In this document: one piece after another, positions 44,365 to 52,871 of the stretch
How positions within the stretch are numbered: position 1 is the stretch's first letter
How the letters are laid out: the number at the start of each line of letters is the position of its first letter
From: Hufsiella arboris
Lineage (GTDB): Bacteria; Bacteroidota; Bacteroidia; Sphingobacteriales; Sphingobacteriaceae
DNA length: 64,000 bases
Assembly: GCF_009834875.1 (NCBI RefSeq)
Contig: NZ_WVHT01000002.1
Location: 372,001 to 436,000 of the forward strand
Direction: 5' to 3'
Program-made: the position numbers and the translations under genes
The notes under the pieces: generated by a model
Databases searched by the model: none
Told to the model about the DNA's origin: nothing
The model's input: only the letters and a program-made list of their open reading frames with translations

Positions 44365-45423
44365 ATGGATAAGGAAACAAAGAAAAAATGGATGCTGTGG
44401 CTGCTGCCTGTGGCTGGTCTGCCGCTGCTGGCGCTGCTTTTTTATGGCATGGAGGGCGGGGTTGAAAGCCGGAATGGTGTTATTCCTGGCGCTCAGATCA
44501 GCGCTTCGCTGCCGGAGGCAAACTTCAGGGATAAGCAGCCGTCGGGAAAACTGGGTTTTTATGAGCGGGCGGAACGGGATAGCGGGATAAAAAGCGCTGA
44601 CAAGGCTGTACAGCGGGAGCTGGCTTTTAACGGGCAGCCTGATGGTGGTTCTGCGGTAGATGCGCCGGCCAGGCAGATCGATGAGAAGCTGGCAGAAATC
44701 AACAGGGCGATCGGCCGCAACGAAGCTCAGCCGGATGCCGGGATGATTCAAAAAGCAGCCAGGCCGGCAGAAATGAAAGGGGACGTGGATCGCCTGGAAG
44801 ATTTGATGACGATGCTTAGGGAAAACGGGGAGGCGGATCCCGAGATCAGTCAGCTGGGTGGCTTGCTGGATAAGATAATGCAGATCCAGCGTGCGGACGT
44901 ATCGGGAGCGGGGCAGACAGAGGGATCGCAGAAGGACCCCCTTATTCCAAGGGATACGGCGTTCCAGACCGTTCCGGCAGTAGTTTCCGGTGCGCAGCGG
45001 GTAAGTGACGGTGAAGTGGTTTGCCTGGCTCTTGCCGACAGCGTGCGGACGGGAGGCCTGCTTTTGCCGAAAGGTCAGCTGCTCTACGGCGCCTGCCGGG
45101 TGCTTAACCAGCGGGTATTGCTGGATGTACGCACGATCAGGGTCGGTGACCGTATTGTTCCGGTTGATCTTGCGGCTTTCGACCTGGACGGAATGGAAGG
45201 CTTAGCCGCACCGGAAGCGGTGCTGGCAGGTTTGAGCGGCCAGTTGCCCCGTGTTGCGGGAGGTTTTTCGCTTTCGGGCATGGACGCTTCGGCGGGCGGC
45301 CAGGCATTACAGGCGGGGATGGAAGCAGCGCGTTCACTGCTGGAAAGAAGGGCGAAGCCAATCAGGGTGCGTCTTGAGGGTGGTAAGCGGGTATTACTGC
45401 GGGATAAGACGCATGGTCACTGA
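44365..45423 (+). CDS. traM: Conjugative transposon protein TraM
   Basis: The protein has about 352 residues from the ATG at 44365. The longer frame from 44311 overlaps TraL. An N-terminal membrane helix (WMLWLLPVAGLPLLALLFYG) is followed by a charged linker, then the C-terminal VirB10-like domain (VVSGAQRVSDGEVVCLALAD, LLLPKGQLLYGACRV). It bridges inner and outer membrane. TraN, the VirB9-like partner that normally comes next, is missing. Confidence 0.85.
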   Translation: MDKETKKKWMLWLLPVAGLPLLALLFYGMEGGVESRNGVIPGAQISASLPEANFRDKQPSGKLGFYERAERDSGIKSADKAVQRELAFNGQPDGGSAVDAPARQIDEKLAEINRAIGRNEAQPDAGMIQKAARPAEMKGDVDRLEDLMTMLRENGEADPEISQLGGLLDKIMQIQRADVSGAGQTEGSQKDPLIPRDTAFQTVPAVVSGAQRVSDGEVVCLALADSVRTGGLLLPKGQLLYGACRVLNQRVLLDVRTIRVGDRIVPVDLAAFDLDGMEGLAAPEAVLAGLSGQLPRVAGGFSLSGMDASAGGQALQAGMEAARSLLERRAKPIRVRLEGGKRVLLRDKTHGH

Positions 45424-45469
45424 GTTTTTGTAAGGATAATTAACAGAGTATAAACTAATATGTGTAGCG

Positions 45470-46444
45470 ATGAATGAAAACAATTTGGAGAACCTGAAAA
45501 AGGAGATGGGCGCGCTGGGATTCAGCGCCGGGCTGATCAAGCAGATGGAGGCGCAGATGAAAAAGGATGTGCCGGAGTTTAAGCTGTATGGGCATACGGA
45601 GGCCAGCCGGGGACAGGTTGATCTGGCGCTGTATTTTAAGCGGAGTAACAAGTCGGATTATTATTACCTGAATAAGTTCGAGGCTTCACATAACCAGTCG
45701 CATAACCTGAAGGAGGGACATGCTTATATGATGATCACCCCGGCAGAGGGTAGTAATGTGGTTAAGAAGCTGGGAAACCTGACTGAGGCGGTGGAATATT
45801 TCAGGGACCAGAAGGGAACGCATGAGCTGGCTGCGGGGAAGGATGCTTCCGATAAAATAACGCTGGCACGCATGGAGAATGGAAAAGTGACGGAAGTCGA
45901 TAAGGACTTCCGCAGGGCTTTTTATGCGCCTCCCGTAGCCCAGAATTTCTGGCTGGAACGCGGCAAGGGCTTTTCGGTGGAACAGGCGGCTAATATGGTT
46001 CAGGGCCGGGCGGTGTACCGGGAGGATATGCTGAACTTAAGCGGCAAGCCGTATGAGGCCTGGACGCAGCTGGATAAGGAACAGGGGAAAGATCAGCACG
46101 GGCAGCTTTCAGTAACACGTTATACCGAGGCGTATGGCTTTCAGTTGGCGGAGGTGCTGGATAAATATGCGATCCGCGAACTGGGCGATCCGGGTCACAG
46201 GGAGAGGCTGGAGACTTCGCTTAAAAACGGTAACCGGCCGATGGTCACTTCCATGCAGGAAGGGCAGGAGGTCAAGTTGTTTATCGAGGCGGTGCCGCGT
46301 TTTAAGCAGCTGAACTTTTTTGCAGAGAACGGGAAGATGGAAAAAAGGGAACAGTTTTTAAAGGAAAGCTCGCAGTCGCTGGGAGCGTCACGCAGCAAGG
46401 GGCAGGCAGAAGAAGTTACCCAGCGTTCCGGGTTGAAAATTTAA
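45470..46444 (+). CDS. DUF3945-like protein of the mobile element
   Basis: The 324-residue soluble, charged protein contains FEASHNQSHNLKEGHAYMMI, LLGKAxYK-type segments around NMVQGRAVYREDMLN, and VPRFKQLNFFAENG near the end, features of the DUF3945-type proteins carried by Bacteroidetes conjugative elements. A role in DNA handling or regulation is likely but unproven. It takes the place where traN would be expected. Confidence 0.7.
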   Translation: MNENNLENLKKEMGALGFSAGLIKQMEAQMKKDVPEFKLYGHTEASRGQVDLALYFKRSNKSDYYYLNKFEASHNQSHNLKEGHAYMMITPAEGSNVVKKLGNLTEAVEYFRDQKGTHELAAGKDASDKITLARMENGKVTEVDKDFRRAFYAPPVAQNFWLERGKGFSVEQAANMVQGRAVYREDMLNLSGKPYEAWTQLDKEQGKDQHGQLSVTRYTEAYGFQLAEVLDKYAIRELGDPGHRERLETSLKNGNRPMVTSMQEGQEVKLFIEAVPRFKQLNFFAENGKMEKREQFLKESSQSLGASRSKGQAEEVTQRSGLKI

Positions 46445-46507
46445 GCGGGCTGCATTTGGAGGTGTATTTTAATCTTTTATTTTTACGGCACTAATTATAA
46501 ATGTACT

Positions 46508-46684
46508 ATGGACAAATTTCAAAAATTAAAGGAACTGGTAGCTTCGGTGGAAGCTGACGCGGACAAATTTTACAGCAAACAAAACTCGGCCGCTGGGACG
46601 CGGGTGCGTAAGGCAATGCAGGACTTAAAAAACCTGGCCCAGGAAATACGCACCGAGGTCACCGAAAAAAAGAATACCAAATAG
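46508..46684 (+). CDS. Histone H1-like protein (Hc1 family)
   Basis: The 58-residue protein contains FQKLKELVASVEADADKFY, NSAAGTRVRKAMQDLK and ending KKNTK. This is the Bacteroidota Hc1/histone H1-like family, a small basic protein thought to bind DNA. It is followed by a good terminator at 46713 and so is a monocistronic unit inside the element. Confidence 0.85.
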   Translation: MDKFQKLKELVASVEADADKFYSKQNSAAGTRVRKAMQDLKNLAQEIRTEVTEKKNTK

Positions 46685-46712
46685 CGACGTATTCCCGAAC
46701 ACACTTTATATG

Positions 46713-46741
46713 AATGCCCGGCTTGCCGGGCATTTTTTGTT
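46713..46741 (+). terminator. Rho-independent terminator of the Hc1 gene
   Basis: AATGCCCGG pairs with CCGGGCATT across a CTTG loop (46713-46734) and is followed by TTTT. It is GC-rich and compact, a strong terminator. Confidence 0.85.
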
Positions 46742-46785
46742 GTAAAGAGTGTACCCATATAGATAAATTGATAATTTTATCGCTG

Positions 46786-47973
46786 ATGGAATCCGAAAAG
46801 TCAGCAACTGTTACTTACTCACCCGCGGCAGTTTTAAACCTGTTCAACAATTCCTTATCTGTTAATGAGACGAAGCGGATTGTACAGCTTAAGGGGATAT
46901 ATATCCAGGGCAAGGGTATGCAGTACAGCGGATACTTTTACGATATTTTCCGTGACGAATCAACTGATGCCGCGATTACTATCCTGGTGCCGCCACTAAT
47001 CCGTAACGAACTGCAGCCAAATAAAACTGTTACGGTTAACGGCTTTATAACCCGGCGCATTATTAATTCATCGGGCAGCATTCAGATACAGCTTACCGTT
47101 ACTGATCTGGTCGGGCAGACTCAGAACAAATACACGGAGGATGATGTCAGGAAAATTCAGTTGATGCAGGCAAAAGCTGCTACAGGTTACCGCGATGTTT
47201 ACAGCTGGCTGAAGGAAAAGATAATTACGGAAGAGCCGTTCAAGATCGGTATAGTCATTGGTAAAACGGGGATAATCGACAACGATATCAAACATCAGCT
47301 GCGGGAATCGATCGGTTTTTATGATCTTAGTTTTCATCGGGTCAATTTGAGTTCTGAGGAAGAAATTTTAACGATACTTGACCGGCTCAGCAATGAAAAC
47401 TACGGCCTGGTAGCAGTATCCCGCGGTGGTGGCGAAAATCTTGATATTTTTAACAGGTTTACAATTGCTGAGAAGGCTGTCAGTCTTCAATCCTTATTTG
47501 TTACGGCCATCGGGCATAAAGATGATGTTACCCTGCTTCAAAGGGTCGCTGACAAATCCTTTATTACGCCGTCTGAATTAGGCCAGTTTCTAAACGACGT
47601 TTACAATGAGACTGTAGCGGAACTTGAGAATTCTAAAGCCAGGCTCATTGAATCCGTCAAACTCCAGCTTACGGCCGGTTATCAGAAGCAAATAGATAAT
47701 CTGAATGAGAAATTAAAAGCAAACGAGGAGCTTCGTTTGAAAACAGCCAAAGACCTGGAACTGGTTTACAAAGAAAAAATGGAGTTGCTGAACGGTCAGT
47801 TAGCCGGTGAACAAAAATTACAGGCCGAACGGGTCGGCATATTAAACGATCAGATTAACAGTTATAAAAAGCAGATTGCCCAAATCGAAGGAAAGGCTTC
47901 CGTTAACTGGACGATAGTTGTAATCGCTGTTATCGTGGGATTGATCATCGGCTATCTCTTAAAGGGACATTGA
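46786..47973 (+). CDS. Exonuclease VII large subunit-like protein with membrane anchor
   Basis: The protein has about 395 residues from the ATG at 46786. The frame is open from 46714, inside the terminator. An N-terminal OB-fold lies around 25-110 (RIVQLKGIYIQGKG, TVNGFITRR). The XseA catalytic-type region follows (about 145-290; IGIVIGKTGIIDND, VSRGGGENLDIFN near 211-224, AIGHKDDVTLL near 242). A long coiled coil (about 290-370) ends in a membrane helix (IVVIAVIVGLIIGYLLKGH). XseA degrades single-stranded DNA with XseB. Neither an XseB gene nor a reason for membrane anchoring is apparent. Confidence 0.75.
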   Translation: MESEKSATVTYSPAAVLNLFNNSLSVNETKRIVQLKGIYIQGKGMQYSGYFYDIFRDESTDAAITILVPPLIRNELQPNKTVTVNGFITRRIINSSGSIQIQLTVTDLVGQTQNKYTEDDVRKIQLMQAKAATGYRDVYSWLKEKIITEEPFKIGIVIGKTGIIDNDIKHQLRESIGFYDLSFHRVNLSSEEEILTILDRLSNENYGLVAVSRGGGENLDIFNRFTIAEKAVSLQSLFVTAIGHKDDVTLLQRVADKSFITPSELGQFLNDVYNETVAELENSKARLIESVKLQLTAGYQKQIDNLNEKLKANEELRLKTAKDLELVYKEKMELLNGQLAGEQKLQAERVGILNDQINSYKKQIAQIEGKASVNWTIVVIAVIVGLIIGYLLKGH

Positions 47974-48046
47974 TCTTAACTGCCTCTGTGGTCATCAGCA
48001 GTTCCCGCCGGCAATCAATTAAATTATTAGAAGACATAAACATATC

Positions 48047-48568
48047 ATGCACTACGAATTCAGAAAAGCAGAAACTAAGGATGTAAATAATATCTGGGAT
48101 GTCCTGCAACAGGCGATCGCTCGCAGAAAAGAAGATGGCAGCCGCCAATGGCAGGACGGTTACCCAAATCCGGAAGTCGTACAAAGTGACATTGACAAAC
48201 AAGCCGGCTTTATGTTATGTGATGCAGATACCGTCATCGGTTACTGTGCAGTTTTTGTAAATGATGAGCCGGCTTATGAAAAGATCGATGGCAAGTGGTT
48301 AACTAATGGTGATTTTGTAGCTGTACATCGTGTCGCCGTTTCCGACCAATACACAGGGAAAGGTTTAGCTAAAATTATACTTCGCTTTGTGGAAGAATAC
48401 GCGATGAGCATGCAAATAGTGAGTATTAAAGCAGATACTAACTTTGATAACCCGGCAATGATGAAGACTTTTGAAAAGCTGGGTTATAGTTATTGCGGGG
48501 AGGTGTATTTTCGGGGCGGCGCGAGAAGGGCGTATGAAAAAGTATTAAAACCGAACTTTAATTTGTAA
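48047..48568 (+). CDS. GNAT-family N-acetyltransferase
   Basis: The 173-residue protein has FVAVHRVAVSDQYTGKGLAKIIL, which carries the acetyl-CoA-binding motif (R/Q-x-x-G-x-G/A type: YTGKGLA), and IKADTNFDNPAMMKTFEKLGY, the usual C-terminal motif. The substrate cannot be told. A hairpin with a T run follows. Confidence 0.88.
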   Translation: MHYEFRKAETKDVNNIWDVLQQAIARRKEDGSRQWQDGYPNPEVVQSDIDKQAGFMLCDADTVIGYCAVFVNDEPAYEKIDGKWLTNGDFVAVHRVAVSDQYTGKGLAKIILRFVEEYAMSMQIVSIKADTNFDNPAMMKTFEKLGYSYCGEVYFRGGARRAYEKVLKPNFNL

Positions 48569-48636
48569 GCGTTCACAATATTTGCAGATATGGGTGTTGT
48601 AACTTATATTAGCGTATCTAAATGCTCTCTAACAAT

Positions 48637-48661
48637 GGCGAATCGATGAGGTTCGCCTTTT
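48637..48661 (+). terminator. Terminator after the acetyltransferase gene
   Basis: GGCGAA (48637-48642) pairs with TTCGCC (48652-48657) and is followed by TTTTG. It can act for the acetyltransferase gene and perhaps for the convergent zinc-ribbon gene. Confidence 0.6.
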
Positions 48662-48686
48662 GTATATAGCGATTCCTGGATTAAAA

Positions 48687-49088
48687 TCAGATTTCCAGTT
48701 GTTCAAAACTAAATACGAGTAATATCTTTCCGTTTTCGAGCTCTTTCCAGCCACGGTCAAAGCAGTAATGATAAATTTCCTGTTTTCGGGTAATGGAAAT
48801 GCTGGTGAAGTATTTGAAATGAAAGCCGGCGTCAATAAGTTCATAACGGCTGATTACTCTTGGTTCGCCGCCGGGCATATACCGGATCATGATCTGGTGG
48901 TTGCGCTGGATGACGCGGATGACTTTGGCAATATAGGGATCCAGGGATCCCTGGCTTTCCCTGCGTTTTCCGCGGTTGTAGGTGTTCCGGCAGGTATCGT
49001 TACAGAAAACCTGGTCGGAACGGCCGTGCAGTTCCTTTCCGCAGTTGCGGCAGTTCTTTTCAGGGTGATCTTTGTATAATTGTATCAA
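48687..49088 (-). CDS. Zinc-ribbon protein with C-terminal basic domain
   Basis: The protein has about 133 residues if a TTG start at 49088 is used. The frame stays open to an ATG at 49211, but that part overlaps the divergent RadC-like gene and looks non-coding. A CRNCGKELHGRSDQVFCND zinc-ribbon with a further cysteine two residues on is followed by TYNRGKRRES and an alpha/beta tail. Short zinc-ribbon proteins of this type are common in Sphingobacteriaceae and of unknown role. DNA or RNA binding is plausible. Confidence 0.6.
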   Translation of the reverse strand: MIQLYKDHPEKNCRNCGKELHGRSDQVFCNDTCRNTYNRGKRRESQGSLDPYIAKVIRVIQRNHQIMIRYMPGGEPRVISRYELIDAGFHFKYFTSISITRKQEIYHYCFDRGWKELENGKILLVFSFEQLEI

Positions 49089-49196
49089 CTTGATAATTAA
49101 CTGAATATCCGATCCGGATCGCGTATATCCGGTATACGCGAATGTTAACCGGATAGTTGCAGTATGTGTTTGCAGATTTGCTGAAAACAGGGTATT

Positions 49197-49787
49197 ATGA
49201 AACCAGTACATTTAGCGAGCGAGTCATTTTCTTCCGGCAGGAGACATTATTATTTAGATTTTAACAGGGCGGTGAACCAGCGTGATTACATACGAATCTC
49301 CCGGAATGATGAGCTTGGGGGTAATCGCTTTGATAAACGGACGGTAGTTGTATTCGAGGAGGATTTTGAATTCCTGATCCAGGCTTTTGCATCCCTGTTT
49401 CGTACTGCTGCGTATAGCGGCAAAGAGGTGCGGGTACAGGATTTAAAGCGATCATGTTCTGAGGAAGGCCAACCGTCAGGAATTAAGAGCTGGCCGGTGT
49501 CAGAACGGCCGCGCGAAAAACTGGTTCAACACGGACCTGAAAATTTGAGCGATGCGGAACTTCTGGCTATTCTTATCGGTTCGGGTACACCGGGCAGGAC
49601 GGTGGTTGACTTAGCACAGCAAATGATGAGCAGTGTCCAGGGGGACTTGAAACGATTGGCCGGATTGACAAGCGATGAGCTATGCAGGTTTAAGGGGATC
49701 GGTGTCGTGCGTTCGCTGACGATCATCGCGGCTATGGAACTGTCTGCCCGGATGGCCGGCATTAGAGTAGGTTCTGTCTGTTATTAA
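49197..49787 (+). CDS. PUR-domain/RadC N-terminal fusion, truncated before JAMM
   Basis: At 196 residues, positions ~12-65 match the PUR-alpha/DUF3276 single-strand nucleic-acid-binding fold (GRRHYYLDFNRAVNQRDYI, then VVFEEDFEFLIQAF). Residues ~97-190 match the RadC N-terminal helix-hairpin-helix region (IKSWPVSERPREKL, LSDAELLAILIGSGTPG, FKGIGVVRSLTI). The JAMM/MPN+ metalloprotease-like domain that completes RadC is missing: the frame stops after RMAGIRVGSVCY, at the 3' end of the convergent gene. Both domains are DNA-related, so a mobile-element DNA maintenance role is plausible. Confidence 0.75.
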   Translation: MKPVHLASESFSSGRRHYYLDFNRAVNQRDYIRISRNDELGGNRFDKRTVVVFEEDFEFLIQAFASLFRTAAYSGKEVRVQDLKRSCSEEGQPSGIKSWPVSERPREKLVQHGPENLSDAELLAILIGSGTPGRTVVDLAQQMMSSVQGDLKRLAGLTSDELCRFKGIGVVRSLTIIAAMELSARMAGIRVGSVCY

Positions 49788-51079
49788 AAGAAAGTGCAAT
49801 GGTGGGCTGCTCTCATTAGTATAACCTGGCCGTCTTCCAGGGTCGCAGGCAACGTGGCGGGAGTACCGGTCCGCATTAAGTTGCTGGGGAAGGCTGGAGG
49901 TGATGTTGTATGAGCCCATAAATTACAGGCATGTCCGCATTCGTGGGCCATACCGGTTACTGGTTGTCCGCTGTTAAACTGTACGGTCACATAATTGGAC
50001 CATAAGGCCAGGGAACAGCCTGCCGATGTTCCTCCAATAAAACTTCTGACGGCGAAAACATAGATGGGCGCTCCGTGCCCGACCAGCCGTCGTGCGTTCC
50101 CCCAAAACAAATTATTGATTTTTAGCTCGAAGCTTGACCCGGTAGTTAAAAGGTCGTCTCCAAAGGCGGCCGCGCCGCAATTGACATCAAGCGTCTGCGG
50201 GGTACTTGGCCGGTTTTCAAATACAGTAAAGTCTTCAACGGCGGTTGCAGCATGGGATGAAAACGGTGTAGTGAACTGAAACGGCCGGAACGGGATGACT
50301 TTGATATTGGCCCTTACTTTATATAATTCGATCATGACGTCCAGTTGGGCCTGTACCTCGGCGGCAGTTGCTACAGGTACACCAAACCCATCTTGCTGGA
50401 CGATAATGACAATACGCAGTAACTTTTCCGGAGGCCGGATACCGATAATGCTGAGAAGTCCGAAAATAATGTCCAGGACAGCGTTAATGATAGTGGAAAC
50501 CAACCAGCCGATAATGTTGACGATGCCTTCAATGATTCTGCCGATGACCGGTAAAGAAAAAATGAATCCGGCAACCCAGGCGAGGGCATTGAGGATAAAT
50601 CCGACAACGGCATCAATAACGGTAACGACCGCTCTTACGACGGTTGTCACGGCAGCGATAACACCGTTAACCAAGTCACTGAAAAAACTCCCGATGGCGC
50701 TGAATACATTGTCCGGCCCGTCGGTAAGCCAGGTCAACGTGATCGATCGCCCGTCTTTTTCAACCAGTTCAAAAATGTCGTACATGTCGGTATGTATACC
50801 GAATATCTTCGCTTTGGCGATGGTGAACTTATGCGCCGGGTAGTCGGCGGACGAAATTCTGATCCTTACAGGACCATGGTTGGCATCCTGTGTTTGTTGT
50901 TCGGTAAGGATCCGGCCGGTGTGAATATTAATAAATTTGATGCTTTTCCACAAGGTTACAGCTGAGGCGGTGTTCATGGTAATTGTTATTTCACCTGGTG
51001 TGCCGGTAGTTTCAACGACATTAAACCGGTCGAAGTCCCGCAGATTTGGAAAAGCAGACCAATTAATTCTATCAGCCAT
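49784..51079 (-). CDS. Putative metallopeptidase with long hydrophobic core
   Basis: The 431-residue protein has no signal peptide. The N-terminal ~125 residues are beta-rich (FNVVETTGTPGEITITMN). Residues ~131-217 are almost wholly hydrophobic or amphipathic (VIAAVTTVVRAVVTVIDAVV, LPVIGRIIEGIVNIIGW), as in membrane-inserting toxins or phage tape-measure helices. The C-terminal part has HECGH at 379-383 and a further His at 390, a zinc-metallopeptidase-like site one residue longer than the metzincin spacing. It is cargo beside the integrase. The mixture of parts is unusual and no family is recognised. Confidence 0.65.
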   Translation of the reverse strand: MADRINWSAFPNLRDFDRFNVVETTGTPGEITITMNTASAVTLWKSIKFINIHTGRILTEQQTQDANHGPVRIRISSADYPAHKFTIAKAKIFGIHTDMYDIFELVEKDGRSITLTWLTDGPDNVFSAIGSFFSDLVNGVIAAVTTVVRAVVTVIDAVVGFILNALAWVAGFIFSLPVIGRIIEGIVNIIGWLVSTIINAVLDIIFGLLSIIGIRPPEKLLRIVIIVQQDGFGVPVATAAEVQAQLDVMIELYKVRANIKVIPFRPFQFTTPFSSHAATAVEDFTVFENRPSTPQTLDVNCGAAAFGDDLLTTGSSFELKINNLFWGNARRLVGHGAPIYVFAVRSFIGGTSAGCSLALWSNYVTVQFNSGQPVTGMAHECGHACNLWAHTTSPPAFPSNLMRTGTPATLPATLEDGQVILMRAAHHCTFF

Positions 51080-51206
51080 CGCTAAAACTGGTTATATCTT
51101 ACCGTCATACAAATTTGTTTATTATAACAAATGCAGACAATGGCCAATTCTAATCATATTGCAGTTTTTGAATGCTATCATGGCGAGTTTCGTATTCATT
51201 TGCAAA

Positions 51207-52424
51207 TCACATTAACCTTTTTTTAAGGGCGGCCATGTCCTCACCAACCTTGATATCTAAGATTTTCGCATAGTGCTGGGTTGTTTTAAGATTAGTGTGT
51301 CCCAGCATTTTGGACACTGTTTCGATAGGCACCCCATTCAAAAGTGTAATGGTTGTTGCAAAGGTGTGCCGGGCAATATGAAAGGTCAGATCTTTTTTGA
51401 TATTGCAGAGATCAGCTATTTCCTTGAGATATGCATTCATCTTTTGATTGCTTAAAACGGGTAAGAGGGAATTGCTGACCTGGCATTGCGGATAGTCCTG
51501 ATAATTTTTTATCAGTTCTAAAGCAAAAGGGAGCAATGGGATTTTTGAGGGTGTAGAGGTCTTTTGCCTGTATGTGTGTATCCACATCTCTCCGTCGATT
51601 CCTTTTACAAGCTCTGAACGTTTTAGCTTTTTTACATCTGCATAGGCCAGCCCTGTATAACAGCTAAACAAGAAAATGTCACGTACTTGTCCTAATCTCG
51701 GTATATTAAAGCGCTTGGTGGCCATTAAAGCAATTTCTTCTTTAGTCAGAAATTCCCGTTCTACGGTCTTGGTTTTTATCTTATAATTACTCAATGGATT
51801 TATACTGATCCAACCATTCGCCAGGCAAAGCCGGATAATCTTGCCGAAATTTTTCAGATACTTTACCGCCGAATTGTTGGCACAATTGCGAACGCTCCGC
51901 AGATAAAAATCATATTCGCGAATAAAATCGTGATCGATTTTACGAATATCTATATCGGAGAGATTGTATTTCCATTTGAGGAAATCAGCAGTGTGTTTTA
52001 AAGATGTCTGATACCGTTCATACGTGCCGGGTGCATATTCTTTGCCGACCAGGGCCTTTACCTTTTCATTGTGATCGTGAAAAACTTCGAGAATTTTTCT
52101 GCAGGTTATTTTTTTACCATGGAACCTGTCTTTAATCAATTTGGGAGTTATAACAAGATCAGGTTCCATTTCGCGGTAAAACCGATAAATGTTGTTAAGC
52201 TTCTGTTCAAGGTTATCGAGAGCCTGGTTGGTATTTCGACTTTCATCGTCTTTGCCCTTGAGCCGCTCAAATGTCTTGTTCCATTGACCGGGCAGGGCAT
52301 GACAGCCTGAAGTCATTTCAATACGTTGAAGGTCAACGGTAATTCGTGCGTAAACTGGTAAACGGCCGCTTGAATAACCTTTTGGTTTCTTTAAATAAAA
52401 GAGGATTTTAAAATAACTCTCCAT
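51207..52424 (-). CDS. int: Tyrosine-type site-specific integrase
   Basis: The 405-residue protein has an N-terminal arm-binding region, a SAM-like core-binding domain (~100-200) and the catalytic domain with HIARHTF (H349, R352), LGHTNLKTT (H376) and nucleophile Y385. The first catalytic Arg position reads TGLAYADV, so Arg I is replaced, as known for IntDOT and relatives. It faces away from tRNA-Ser, with its 5' end toward the tRNA, a common element layout. It would catalyse integration and excision of the element to its left. Confidence 0.92.
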   Translation of the reverse strand: MESYFKILFYLKKPKGYSSGRLPVYARITVDLQRIEMTSGCHALPGQWNKTFERLKGKDDESRNTNQALDNLEQKLNNIYRFYREMEPDLVITPKLIKDRFHGKKITCRKILEVFHDHNEKVKALVGKEYAPGTYERYQTSLKHTADFLKWKYNLSDIDIRKIDHDFIREYDFYLRSVRNCANNSAVKYLKNFGKIIRLCLANGWISINPLSNYKIKTKTVEREFLTKEEIALMATKRFNIPRLGQVRDIFLFSCYTGLAYADVKKLKRSELVKGIDGEMWIHTYRQKTSTPSKIPLLPFALELIKNYQDYPQCQVSNSLLPVLSNQKMNAYLKEIADLCNIKKDLTFHIARHTFATTITLLNGVPIETVSKMLGHTNLKTTQHYAKILDIKVGEDMAALKKRLM

Positions 52425-52520
52425 AACGATCTGTTTAAGCGTTTTAAAATTAACTTAACAGCGTGGCTAAAAAAAGATGTTTATCTATCGAACTGGTTGT
52501 AAATCAGTAGTTTAAACCAT

Positions 52521-52573
52521 TTCTGGTGAGTTGTGTGCTTTTGGATAATAACTCACCAGAATACTCACCAGAA
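52521..52573. repeat. Inverted and direct CTGGTGAGT repeats between integrase and tRNA
   Basis: TTCTGGTGAGTT (52521-52532) is repeated inverted at 52550-52561, and a further copy in that orientation lies at 52563-52573. The spacing of the last two is 12-13 bases. The position between int and the tRNA target suggests arm-type integrase or excisionase sites, or regulation of int. Confidence 0.7.
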
Positions 52574-52612
52574 ACATGGTTTTAGATGAATATTTTGGTG
52601 TGGCCCAAAAAC

Positions 52613-52648
52613 AAAAAAGCCCGTTAATGATACATTAACAGGCTTTTT
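52613..52648 (-). terminator. Terminator downstream of tRNA-Ser
   Basis: AAAAAGCC and GGCTTTTT flank a stem GTTAATG/CATTAAC with one internal mismatch. Read on the minus strand it ends in a T run, as expected for the tRNA transcript. It separates the tRNA from the integrase promoter region. Confidence 0.75.
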
Positions 52649-52671
52649 ATATGTTTTGATATAGTTATCAG

Positions 52672-52756
52672 CGGAGAAAGAGGGATTCGAACCCCCGGAC
52701 CTGTTACAGTCAACAGTTTTCAAGACTGCCGCATTCGACCACTCTGCCATTTCTCC
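52672..52756 (-). tRNA. tRNA-Ser (anticodon UGA)
   Basis: On the minus strand the acceptor GGAGAAA pairs with TTTCTCC, the anticodon loop is CTTGAAA (anticodon TGA), the long variable arm is typical for Ser, and the T loop is GGTTCGAATCC. CCA is not encoded. The 3' end faces the integrase, so this is the probable attachment site. Confidence 0.95.
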
Positions 52757-52871
52757 GGGGGCAAAAGTACAAATACGAACTTAATCTGCAAATAGGAATG
52801 ATTATTTTATTGGTGTTATAACTTAAGTGCTTCAAATTGAGGAAGAAAAATTTGTTCAAGCTATCTGAAAC

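Noticed and set aside
49089-49211. N-terminal extension of the zinc-ribbon protein
   Set aside because: It overlaps the divergent RadC-like gene start and its residues look random; a TTG at 49088 is preferred.
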